Source of the DNA: Bacteriovoracaceae bacterium UBA4096
Lineage (GTDB): Bacteria > Bdellovibrionota > Bacteriovoracia > Bacteriovoracales > Bacteriovoracaceae
Direction: 5' to 3'
DNA length: 17,511 bases
NCBI GenBank assembly: GCA_002381945.1
Contig: DFXY01000058.1
Coordinates: 44,461 to 61,971 of the forward strand
The translations under genes were made by a program, and so were the position numbers. Under the pieces are notes generated by a model. The model was not told the DNA's origin. It saw nothing but the letters and a program-made list of their open reading frames with translations, and did no database searches. Of the stretch, positions 7,322 through 12,972 are shown in pieces (within the stretch, counting starts at the first letter, position 1; each line of letters opens with the position of its first letter).

Positions 7322-8434
7322 TTGAACCAAACCATTGTTCAGTTTCTTAAGAGATATGACTTTAGCTTCCTGGGAAGTATGTCTGCCATATTTTTGGTAG
7401 GGGTCTTGAATTTGTATTCATCAACTCACGCTGATACTCATGGTGGGCTGGATCTTTTGTATAAATCGCAAATTGGCTGGTTCATTCTCTCAGCAACTGT
7501 CGCCATTGCGATCAGTTTCATCAATCCTAAAACGTTCGAGCGTTTCGCTTATTTCGGTTATATCGGTACCTTGTTTTTAGTTCTACTGGTTTTACTGATG
7601 GGTAAGGTGGGAATGGGTGCCCAACGATGGCTTGTGGTAGGTCCCATCCGGATGCAGCCTTCTGAGTTCATGAAATTGGGTCTGGTGCTGGCACTCGCTC
7701 GCTATTTCACCAAAGTTTATCCTGAGCGGCAGCTTGGTTTTAAGGATCTGATTATCCCAGGACTTATCATGGGGATTCCTACAGTCATGGTGGTCATACA
7801 GCCCGACTTGGGAACTGGTCTTCTTTTGCTCTTCATTTTCAGCATGATGATTTTCTATAAAAGACTTAAATGGAAAACTATCGTCAGTCTGGGGATGATA
7901 GGGCTGGTCTCCGGAGTTTTAATGTATAACTTCGGTCTCAGAGAATACCAAAAAAAGCGTATTCATACTTTTATTGATCCTTATGAAGATGCTAAAGGTT
8001 CAGGCTACAATGCCATTCAGTCTGAAATTGCGATTGGTTCAGGCCGACTTTTTGGTAAAGGCTTTAAGAATTCTTCTCAGGCTTCCCTGAGTTACTTGCC
8101 GGAAAACCATACGGATTTCGTGTTTGCCATATTTAATGAAGAGCATGGTTTTTTTGGTTCCGTCTTTCTAATTATTCTCTACCTGGTTTTCTTTATGCGA
8201 CTCATTTGGCTCGCCTCATCGGTTCAGAGATTTTTTGATTCCGTTTTAATTATAGGAATAATGTCTATTTTCTTCTGGCACTCCTTTATTAATATGGCGA
8301 TGGTTTCGGGACTTTTGCCGATTGTAGGGATTCCGTTGCCACTCATGAGTTATGGTGGATCCAGCATGCTGACTTTTGGAGTGGGAGTAGGAATTGCGAC
8401 CTCGATTTCAAATTCCAGAAACTTCTTCAACTAA
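7322..8434 (+). CDS. rodA: RodA, SEDS peptidoglycan glycosyltransferase
   Basis: RodA polymerises glycan strands from lipid II as partner of PBP2. The 370-residue polytopic protein has about ten membrane segments and the SEDS signatures: 'GAQRWLVVGPIRMQPSEFMKLGLVLALARY' at about 99-128, 'VVIQPDLGTG' at 157-166, the catalytic-loop motif 'LPENHTDFVFAIFNEEHGFFG' with Asp265 at the position of the essential Asp of E. coli RodA (Asp262), and the terminal 'GIPLPLMSYGGSSM' at 336-349. It starts with TTG, like mreC in this operon, with GGAG at 7311-7314 upstream. It is the last gene of the shape operon; no clear intrinsic terminator is seen after it. Confidence 0.96.
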   Translation: MNQTIVQFLKRYDFSFLGSMSAIFLVGVLNLYSSTHADTHGGLDLLYKSQIGWFILSATVAIAISFINPKTFERFAYFGYIGTLFLVLLVLLMGKVGMGAQRWLVVGPIRMQPSEFMKLGLVLALARYFTKVYPERQLGFKDLIIPGLIMGIPTVMVVIQPDLGTGLLLLFIFSMMIFYKRLKWKTIVSLGMIGLVSGVLMYNFGLREYQKKRIHTFIDPYEDAKGSGYNAIQSEIAIGSGRLFGKGFKNSSQASLSYLPENHTDFVFAIFNEEHGFFGSVFLIILYLVFFMRLIWLASSVQRFFDSVLIIGIMSIFFWHSFINMAMVSGLLPIVGIPLPLMSYGGSSMLTFGVGVGIATSISNSRNFFN

Positions 8435-8472
8435 TCAACTGTCTAAGATTTAAACGCTCTGTGACCTTTATG

Positions 8473-8490
8473 TGCTTGAATATTCAAGCA
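8473..8490. promoter_or_regulatory. Perfect 18-bp palindrome, likely operator
   Basis: TGCTTGAATATTCAAGCA is its own reverse complement over all 18 bases. It ends 6 bases before the -24 element of a sigma54-like promoter and lies in the 104-bp gap between rodA and the secreted-peptide gene. No T-tract follows, so it is unlikely to be a terminator. A homodimeric regulator binding here could block or position polymerase. Whether the adjacent MarR protein is that regulator is unknown; its own inverted repeat at 8753-8773 is different in sequence. Confidence 0.6.
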
Positions 8491-8496
8491 TAAACT

Positions 8497-8512
8497 TGGC
8501 CCGTGGCTTGCG
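8497..8512 (+). promoter_or_regulatory. Sigma54 (RpoN)-like promoter
   Basis: TGGCCC-GTGGC-TTGCG compared with the consensus TGGCAC-N5-TTGCA: the invariant GG (8498-8499) and GC (8510-8511) are present with the required 10 bases between them, and 9 of 11 positions match. The start of transcription would be near 8523, leaving a leader of about 16 bases that includes AAAGGAA before the ATG at 8539. RpoN promoters need an AAA+ activator; no activator gene is in the window. Confidence 0.55.
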
Positions 8513-8538
8513 ATATTCCCAGCAACTAAAGGAAACCC

Positions 8539-8733
8539 ATGCGATTTTTTTTATTTGCCCTGCTTCTGACTTCTTTTACCGCCCAAGCTTCACCTTTTAT
8601 GAGCATGAAGGAGCGTTTACGCCTGCATTTATGGTCTTTTGGAATTGAGGAGAGACCAGTGGTAAAGAAGAAGGAAGAAATCAAAAGGCAGCCGCTTTTA
8701 GAAGAAATTGAGCGTCCTCTTAGAAAAATCTAA
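8539..8733 (+). CDS. Small secreted peptide, 64 residues
   Basis: The product has a clear signal peptide: MRFF start, hydrophobic core and a signal peptidase I site Ala-Gln-Ala/Ser (cleavage after residue 17). The mature part is about 47 residues, very rich in Arg, Lys and Glu, with no cysteines and probably helical ('KERLRLHLWSFGIEERP', 'KKKEEIKRQPLLEEIERPLRKI'). The ATG is preceded by AAAGGAA about 5 bases upstream. I recognise no family. It has its own sigma54-like promoter with a palindrome upstream and is followed after 40 bp by the MarR gene, so the two may form one unit. A processed secreted or periplasmic peptide fits; a specific role is not supported by the sequence. Confidence 0.75.
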   Translation: MRFFLFALLLTSFTAQASPFMSMKERLRLHLWSFGIEERPVVKKKEEIKRQPLLEEIERPLRKI

Positions 8734-8752
8734 TACCAAGTTTTCCAGGCTC

Positions 8753-8773
8753 ATAGTATGATAGTCATACTAT
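8753..8773. promoter_or_regulatory. Perfect inverted repeat at the marR-type gene start, probable autoregulatory operator
   Basis: Half-sites ATAGTATGA (8753-8761) and TCATACTAT (8765-8773) are exact inverted repeats around a 3-base spacer TAG. The second half-site ends at the base before the ATG at 8774. The left half contains TATGAT (8757-8762), which could serve as a -10 box, so a bound repressor would occlude polymerase. MarR-family dimers typically bind palindromes of about this size in their own promoters. Confidence 0.7.
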
Positions 8774-9229
8774 ATGAAAAGAATTGCCAATATTGGAAGC
8801 ATGCTTAAAAAAATCTATCGGGTCTACAGCATTGAGCTCATTAAAGAGCTTCAATCCAGTGGCTTTAATGATTTGAGGCCAAGCTTTCTGGAGATTCTCA
8901 TGTTCTTATCTGAAAACGACGGTCCTTCCATTAAGATGATCGGCAAGGCCTGCGGATTAAAAAAACAAACCATGACCTCCCATTTAAACGAGTTAGAAAA
9001 GCGCGGTTATATTAAGCGCTCTCATTCTGAACAGGACAAGCGTGAACAATTAGTCTTTCTGACTGATTACGGCGAGAAATTCAAATTGAAGTTACTTCAG
9101 GTAACCAATGATCTGGAACGACAATATACAACCAAGTTAGGGGAAGTCGAGTTGGACCGGGTAGAGTTGATGCTGGATAACTTGTACCGTGAACTGCTTG
9201 AGAATCAACGTAAGGGAAGTCTCATTTAG
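8774..9229 (+). CDS. MarR-family transcriptional regulator
   Basis: A 151-residue all-helical DNA-binding protein with the winged helix-turn-helix at about 38-100: 'GPSIKMIGKACGLKKQTMTSHLNELEKRGYIKR' is the HTH, and 'SEQDKREQLVFLTDYGEKF' the wing with the D-x-R signature (Asp88, Arg90). N- and C-terminal helices form the dimer interface. MarR proteins usually repress their own operon and neighbouring genes until a small ligand or oxidant releases them. Cys60 is the only cysteine, so thiol sensing is possible but unproven. The ATG at 8774 has no ribosome site because the inverted repeat occupies that space; translation may be leaderless, or start at Met10 (8801), where GGAAG is very close. The 3' end overlaps the convergent rhodanese-like gene by 4 bases. 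Confidence 0.92.
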   Translation: MKRIANIGSMLKKIYRVYSIELIKELQSSGFNDLRPSFLEILMFLSENDGPSIKMIGKACGLKKQTMTSHLNELEKRGYIKRSHSEQDKREQLVFLTDYGEKFKLKLLQVTNDLERQYTTKLGEVELDRVELMLDNLYRELLENQRKGSLI

Positions 9230-9744
9230 GCCGTGAGATTTCTCACTTCTTTAAGCATTTGACCTTTCCAGTGCTTATATCCACCAGAAATATTATTGCA
9301 GTTATAGTAACCTCTCATTACAAGAAATTCACAGGCGAGAATAGAATTGGCACCATCTTCAGAGATAATAAGAATGGGTGTGGTTTTGTTCTGAATTTCG
9401 ATTGAGCGATCTTTAAAATCTTCCCACGGAATATGCAAGGCTTCCGGAATTTTGCAGGGTGTTTCAAAGTCCACTGAAGAGACATCAATCATAATAAAAT
9501 CGTAATCTTTGTTGCAGTAGAGTTTCCATGCCTTCTCAGGAGTCAGGTCCTGGTAGCGTCTCCCGTTTTGAATGAAGTCATCCGAGAGTTCTTCATGATT
9601 TTTTACTCGTATGAGATGATTTCTTTCAATCTGGATGAGTTTTTCGATTCGTTGTTCAAGCTCCAGAATTTTTCCTTCAAGAGATTCAATCTGATTCTCA
9701 AAGGTCTGGATCTGAGCAAAGATGTTATGAAGTTTTGTTGCCAT
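9226..9744 (-). CDS. Coiled-coil protein with a degenerate rhodanese domain
   Basis: A 172-residue cytoplasmic protein. Residues 1-48 are a strong coiled coil ('FENQIESLEGKILELEQRIEKLIQIE'). Residues about 65-165 look like a rhodanese fold: 'LTPEKAWKLYCNKDYDFIMIDV', 'KIPEALHIPWEDF', 'TPILIISEDGANSILACEFLVMRGYYNCNNISGGYKHWKG'. In active rhodaneses the loop after the central strand carries the catalytic Cys (Y-C-x-x-G-x-R-S); here it reads I-S-E-D-G-A-N-S, so Ser128 replaces Cys and Asn133 replaces Arg. Sulfur transfer is therefore unlikely and a binding or scaffolding role more probable. It is the last gene of the minus-strand cluster, 39 bp after the membrane protein gene. Its ribosome site is in the 3' arm of a perfect hairpin. 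It overlaps the MarR gene tail to tail. Confidence 0.82.
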   Translation of the reverse strand: MATKLHNIFAQIQTFENQIESLEGKILELEQRIEKLIQIERNHLIRVKNHEELSDDFIQNGRRYQDLTPEKAWKLYCNKDYDFIMIDVSSVDFETPCKIPEALHIPWEDFKDRSIEIQNKTTPILIISEDGANSILACEFLVMRGYYNCNNISGGYKHWKGQMLKEVRNLTA

Positions 9745-9747
9745 TAG

Positions 9748-9776
9748 TCCCTCTGGTAATCATTCTACCAGAGGGA
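9748..9776 (-). promoter_or_regulatory. Perfect 11-bp hairpin covering the rhodanese-like gene's ribosome site
   Basis: TCCCTCTGGTA (9748-9758) and TACCAGAGGGA (9766-9776) are exact inverted repeats around a 7-base loop. In the minus-strand RNA the 3' arm contains AGAGGGA, the only ribosome site for the ATG at 9744 (4 bases later). No T-tract follows on either strand, so it is not a standard intrinsic terminator. The structure should hold translation of the last gene low unless it is opened by a protein, a small RNA, heat or ribosome passage. Confidence 0.72.
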
Positions 9777-9783
9777 AGGCCGT

Positions 9784-10686
9784 CTAAAAAAATGGGTAAA
9801 TTGTACCGAATTGGATGCGATTGACGATCATTGTAGTCAGGATAGCACCAGCGATGAAGACCGAGCCTTCATAAAATCCATAACCTAAACTCTGCATATC
9901 CGTGTCGATTCGTCCCTCCAGGGCCCGTTCTTCACCCAGTTTTATAGGGAAAATCCGCACCAAACCTTTCTTGAAGATAGGGAAGATGATCAGGGAGAGT
10001 ATGGTTTTTAGGAGAACCTGAATGCAATAAACGGTGATGTCATAGTGTTCTTGATCAAAACAAGAAGCAATCACCAGACCCGCACCCAGAGAAAAGCCAC
10101 CATAAGAGAAGCACAGGGACAGGTTCTTTTGAATCAGAAGCCTATTAAAAGTGAGTTTACTGATGAAGGTGTAGTACTTAACGGAAAAGCCTACTATCAC
10201 CAGCATATAGAGCCATAGCACCAATAAGATCACCAGTGAGTTCTCGGCTTCGATCATGACGGTTCTGGTGAGATAGGCAATTACGATGGCATGGCAGAAA
10301 CTGATGACTGCATAACTCATGTTCTTGCGTTTTAAAATTTCGTCAGTGTAATCAAAATTATAGAACACGATCGACTCAATAATATAAAGCGAAAGAAGGT
10401 AGAGGATGATGGCCAGCGTACCCCACACGGCAAAATGAAAAATGCTCAGGAAGAACCCTGAGGTTTCATTGAAGGTAATGGAAGAAAAGATAAGAGCGAT
10501 CCCGATAATTCTGGAAAATAAGTGCAATGAATCGGCCGGATTTTCTGCCGGATTAATTTTCTTCAAAACCTGTCGCTTAACTGTCGGATAAAAAATCACA
10601 TGGGCATAGCGGTAGACATAAATCATCAGGCATACAAATAATGCCAAAAGTAGTCTAATCACTAAGCGGTCAAAAATTTCGGCCAT
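9784..10686 (-). CDS. Polytopic inner-membrane protein, DUF350-like repeats
   Basis: A 300-residue membrane protein with about eight hydrophobic segments: roughly 7-28, 57-75, 82-108, 122-145, 150-170, 188-210, 218-243 and 272-292. Two segments follow an 'LxRKN-S-A' or 'LIQKNLSLCFSYGGFSLGAGLVIA' pattern, resembling the repeated 'E/KGN-x-A-A-A-I-x-x-GG-x-x-x-G' motif of DUF350 (UPF0719) membrane proteins, whose function is unknown. This family link is by eye and uncertain. The gene starts 8 bases after the exported-protein gene; AAGGAT overlaps that gene's TAA and gives a 4-base gap to the ATG, so the two are probably coupled. A mid-chain soluble loop at about 240-265 carries charged residues. 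A transporter-like or membrane-anchoring role would be a guess. Confidence 0.85.
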   Translation of the reverse strand: MAEIFDRLVIRLLLALFVCLMIYVYRYAHVIFYPTVKRQVLKKINPAENPADSLHLFSRIIGIALIFSSITFNETSGFFLSIFHFAVWGTLAIILYLLSLYIIESIVFYNFDYTDEILKRKNMSYAVISFCHAIVIAYLTRTVMIEAENSLVILLVLWLYMLVIVGFSVKYYTFISKLTFNRLLIQKNLSLCFSYGGFSLGAGLVIASCFDQEHYDITVYCIQVLLKTILSLIIFPIFKKGLVRIFPIKLGEERALEGRIDTDMQSLGYGFYEGSVFIAGAILTTMIVNRIQFGTIYPFF

Positions 10687-10694
10687 AACGATCC

Positions 10695-11354
10695 TTAAAA
10701 ATTCTCTTTGAAGTATTCAATCAACAGAGTTTTCATTTCGACTTTTTTCATTCTTTCATCTTTAAAGAATTGAGGGAAATTTTCCCGGGTCACCTTACCG
10801 TTTGGTCCAAATTCTCCATTTGGGCCAAAATAAGGTTGATTTAGGGAAACTTTTGATTTCAATTCCTGGTAGAACTCCCGGGTTGGTCTGAAAGTTCCCC
10901 AGCCCAGATAGCGTGGAAAATTCTTAAACGCTTTATGAAAAATCCAGCGACTCTCGCCTTTTTTATTCTTGCTCCAGTCTCCAAATTCTCGATTGCCCAT
11001 GTAAATTGATCCAGGCGGCAGCGGCAGGAATTCTTCACTCACATCAGTTTTCCGGTAGAGAGAAAGTCCAATATGTTTGAGATTTTTTTGAGCAAATTCT
11101 TTACTGGTACGGACAATGAGTTCTTCAACAGTATCATAGCCGGAAATGACTCGGTATTTTTGATAATAAGTTTTAATCAAAAAGCCAGTGGCATGAGTAT
11201 CCACTAGAATCACAGTGGCAAGATCACCTTTAATGAGTTTTGAAAAACCCCGTTCATTTTGTAGGTAATGAATTCCAATTTCAGACGGGGAGAGTGCTTT
11301 GGCCAGTCCCAGGTAAATGATGATCAGCATGGCATAAAGGAAAAACTTATACAT
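10695..11354 (-). CDS. Exported protein of unknown function
   Basis: A 219-residue protein with an N-terminal hydrophobic segment (residues 3-20, YKFFLYAMLIIIYLGLAKALS) that is a signal peptide or anchor; Ala-Lys-Ala at 18-20 could be a cleavage site. The rest is soluble and mixed alpha/beta in appearance. It has a Gly/Asn/Pro-rich stretch 'PYFGPNGEFGPNGKVTRENF', in which FGPNG occurs twice, and an aromatic stretch 'FPRYLGWGTFRPTREFY'. I do not recognise a family. The ATG lies one base after the stop of the HD-hydrolase gene, with AGG 8 bases upstream, so translation is probably coupled. It sits between an HD hydrolase and a polytopic membrane protein; the order suggests these products work in one process that reaches the periplasm. 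Confidence 0.85.
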   Translation of the reverse strand: MYKFFLYAMLIIIYLGLAKALSPSEIGIHYLQNERGFSKLIKGDLATVILVDTHATGFLIKTYYQKYRVISGYDTVEELIVRTSKEFAQKNLKHIGLSLYRKTDVSEEFLPLPPGSIYMGNREFGDWSKNKKGESRWIFHKAFKNFPRYLGWGTFRPTREFYQELKSKVSLNQPYFGPNGEFGPNGKVTRENFPQFFKDERMKKVEMKTLLIEYFKENF

Positions 11355-11355
11355 A

Positions 11356-12645
11356 TTATGCCTGGATGATTTTTAGAATCTCATTCTTATGTTTTGGATC
11401 CAACTCATCAAAGTCGCAATGTATTCGATTGACCGCATGGGATTCACTATACTTTTGAAACAGATCGGTCGCTTCCTGAATATTTTTAATCGTATGATGA
11501 TTTTTTGACAGGGCGGATTCCCGCATAACCTTCATCGGATAAATATTTTGAGGAGAGTTTTCACTGTAGTACTTCGATAAGCGACCGGTAGATGAGCACT
11601 TAATGTAATCAATGCCGTTATTCTTCAGATAGTTTTCAAGATCATGCATCTGGGCCAGATGAACTGTACCGAATGTTTCCAGAATCTTTTTAGGGATATT
11701 ATTCATGACAATGCGTTTTGCCCAAACATTGTCAGATTTCTTCAGGATACGATAAAGAAAAGAATCATCGTGTTCCTGATAAGCTTCAATCTCTGCAGGA
11801 ATGGAGTATTCCTCTCTGGCGCTTTCAAAATAGCGCAGAAGCATCTGTTCAAGACAGACAGCGCGGTAATGGAAGTAAACCATCATGAACATGTGAAAAC
11901 GCGAAAGTAGAAAATCATCAAACGTTGAGATCGCTCTTTCCGAGATTCCCAGGTAAGCCTTATTGTCTTCTATACATATTTTTAAATTATCGATGATCCA
12001 GTCCAGATCAAACTTCCCGTAACTCACGCCACAGAAATAACTATCCCTTAGGAGATAATCCATCCGGTCGCAATCCATTTCACTGGAAACCAATTGATGG
12101 AGAAGAGGAAAATAATTAATCCCGCCCACTGTGAAATAGGTTGCATCTGTGGTTTCACCGATGACCAGTTCAGCAATCGCCTTGGGATCAACCCCAAATT
12201 CCTTTGTCACGCCTTTAAAGGCTTTTGTGAATGAAGAATCCGTAATCGATTTGATAGTGTAGTCTTCATGAGACGCTTGTCTTTCTCCCTTCACAAATTG
12301 TTTGGGAAGTTTTAGGGCACTCACCATCGGCATCACTGATTCCGTAGAATGGCTCAAAGGAGCATGGCCTATGTCATGAAGCAGGCAACCCAATCTCAAA
12401 CTTTCTTTTAACCTCAAAATGTCTTTTGAGTTCTGATCTTTGAATAAACTGTTAAAGACCAAGGTCGCGACATTCATCACTCCAATTGAATGGAGGTAAC
12501 GGGTATGAGTCGCTCCTGGGAAAACATATTCTGAAAATCCCAGTTGTTTGATATTTCTTAAGCGCTGAAAAAAAGGATGCTCGAGAATTTCAATTTCTGC
12601 GTCGTGGATGGGTATGGAGCCATGGACGGGATCTCTAATTTCCAC
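11356..12645 (-). CDS. HD-domain phosphohydrolase (SAMHD1/YwfO-type dNTPase family)
   Basis: Metal-dependent hydrolase; relatives cleave dNTPs to nucleosides and triphosphate, but the substrate here is unknown. Numbering from the GTG at 12645 (429 residues), the core runs from 'IRDPVHGSI' (4-11). His52 (HTRYLHSIGV), His90-Asp91 (LLHDIGHAPLSHS) and Asp193 (EMDCDRMDYLLRDS) form the complete H...HD...D metal site as in SAMHD1. Arg49 matches a nucleotide-contacting Arg of the family. The C-terminal half is helical and variable. The GTG start is preferred because AGAGGA lies 5 bases upstream and the product then begins at the conserved core. A longer in-frame start at 12741 has no ribosome site and would overlap the glutaredoxin gene by 107 bases, against 11 with the GTG. 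The following gene starts one base after the stop. Confidence 0.9.
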   Translation of the reverse strand: MEIRDPVHGSIPIHDAEIEILEHPFFQRLRNIKQLGFSEYVFPGATHTRYLHSIGVMNVATLVFNSLFKDQNSKDILRLKESLRLGCLLHDIGHAPLSHSTESVMPMVSALKLPKQFVKGERQASHEDYTIKSITDSSFTKAFKGVTKEFGVDPKAIAELVIGETTDATYFTVGGINYFPLLHQLVSSEMDCDRMDYLLRDSYFCGVSYGKFDLDWIIDNLKICIEDNKAYLGISERAISTFDDFLLSRFHMFMMVYFHYRAVCLEQMLLRYFESAREEYSIPAEIEAYQEHDDSFLYRILKKSDNVWAKRIVMNNIPKKILETFGTVHLAQMHDLENYLKNNGIDYIKCSSTGRLSKYYSENSPQNIYPMKVMRESALSKNHHTIKNIQEATDLFQKYSESHAVNRIHCDFDELDPKHKNEILKIIQA

Positions 12646-12922
12646 GCGATTCCTCTTTATTTGGACCAGTGTCTTGAATGCTCTTGGCATAGTCATGGAT
12701 CCAGGCCGCAATATCTTTCGATTCGTGCATTGGTTTTCCATCTATATACATACAAGGAACAGTCGAGCGACCGGTATCTTTGATCAACTTCTCTTTTCTC
12801 TGAGGTTCGTCGTGAATATCGTAATATTCAACACTATTCTCCAGACCAGTTACTCGTAAGGCCGACATCACAATCTGGCAGTAAGGACACTGGGGAAAGT
12901 AGTAAAGTTCTAATTTTTTCAT
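12635..12922 (-). CDS. Glutaredoxin
   Basis: Small dithiol oxidoreductase that reduces disulfides or mixed thiols at the expense of glutathione. The 95-residue thioredoxin-fold protein starts MKKLELYYFPQCPYC with the redox motif Cys12-Pro-Tyr-Cys15, the typical CPYC of dithiol glutaredoxins. The cis-proline loop Thr54-Val55-Pro56 ('STVPCMYIDGKPMHES') and the following 'DGKPMHESKDIAAWI' glutathione-binding region are present. An additional Cys57 follows the cis-proline. The ATG has AGAGG about 6 bases upstream. It is the first gene of the minus-strand cluster: its last codons contain the ribosome site for the HD hydrolase and the two genes overlap by 11 bases. The terminator of the preceding repeat-protein gene lies about 12-40 bases upstream; no separate promoter is obvious. 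Confidence 0.95.
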   Translation of the reverse strand: MKKLELYYFPQCPYCQIVMSALRVTGLENSVEYYDIHDEPQRKEKLIKDTGRSTVPCMYIDGKPMHESKDIAAWIHDYAKSIQDTGPNKEESRGN

Positions 12923-12933
12923 ATAGACCTCTC

Positions 12934-12962
12934 AAACAAAAATGGCTCCTCGCGGAGCCATT
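12934..12962 (-). terminator. Intrinsic terminator of the Lys/Ala repeat-protein gene
   Basis: AATGGCTCC (12941-12949) and GGAGCCATT (12954-12962) form a perfect 9-bp stem with a TCGC-type tetraloop. Read on the minus strand it is followed by TTTTT-G-TTTG, ending transcription about 10 bases after the repeat-protein stop and just before the glutaredoxin gene. On the plus strand no T-tract follows. Confidence 0.9.
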
Positions 12963-12972
12963 CTATTAGCAT

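Noticed and set aside
8470..8493. Seven-codon frame MCLNIQA over the palindrome
   Set aside because: No ribosome site, and the sequence is explained by the palindrome; a leader peptide cannot be supported.
9226..9229. Bidirectional terminator between the MarR and rhodanese-like genes
   Set aside because: The two genes overlap tail to tail by 4 bases and no hairpin with a T-tract is seen there.
12696..12823. Frameshift or fusion between glutaredoxin and HD hydrolase genes
   Set aside because: The large overlap disappears when the HD gene starts at the GTG with a good ribosome site; both proteins are complete.
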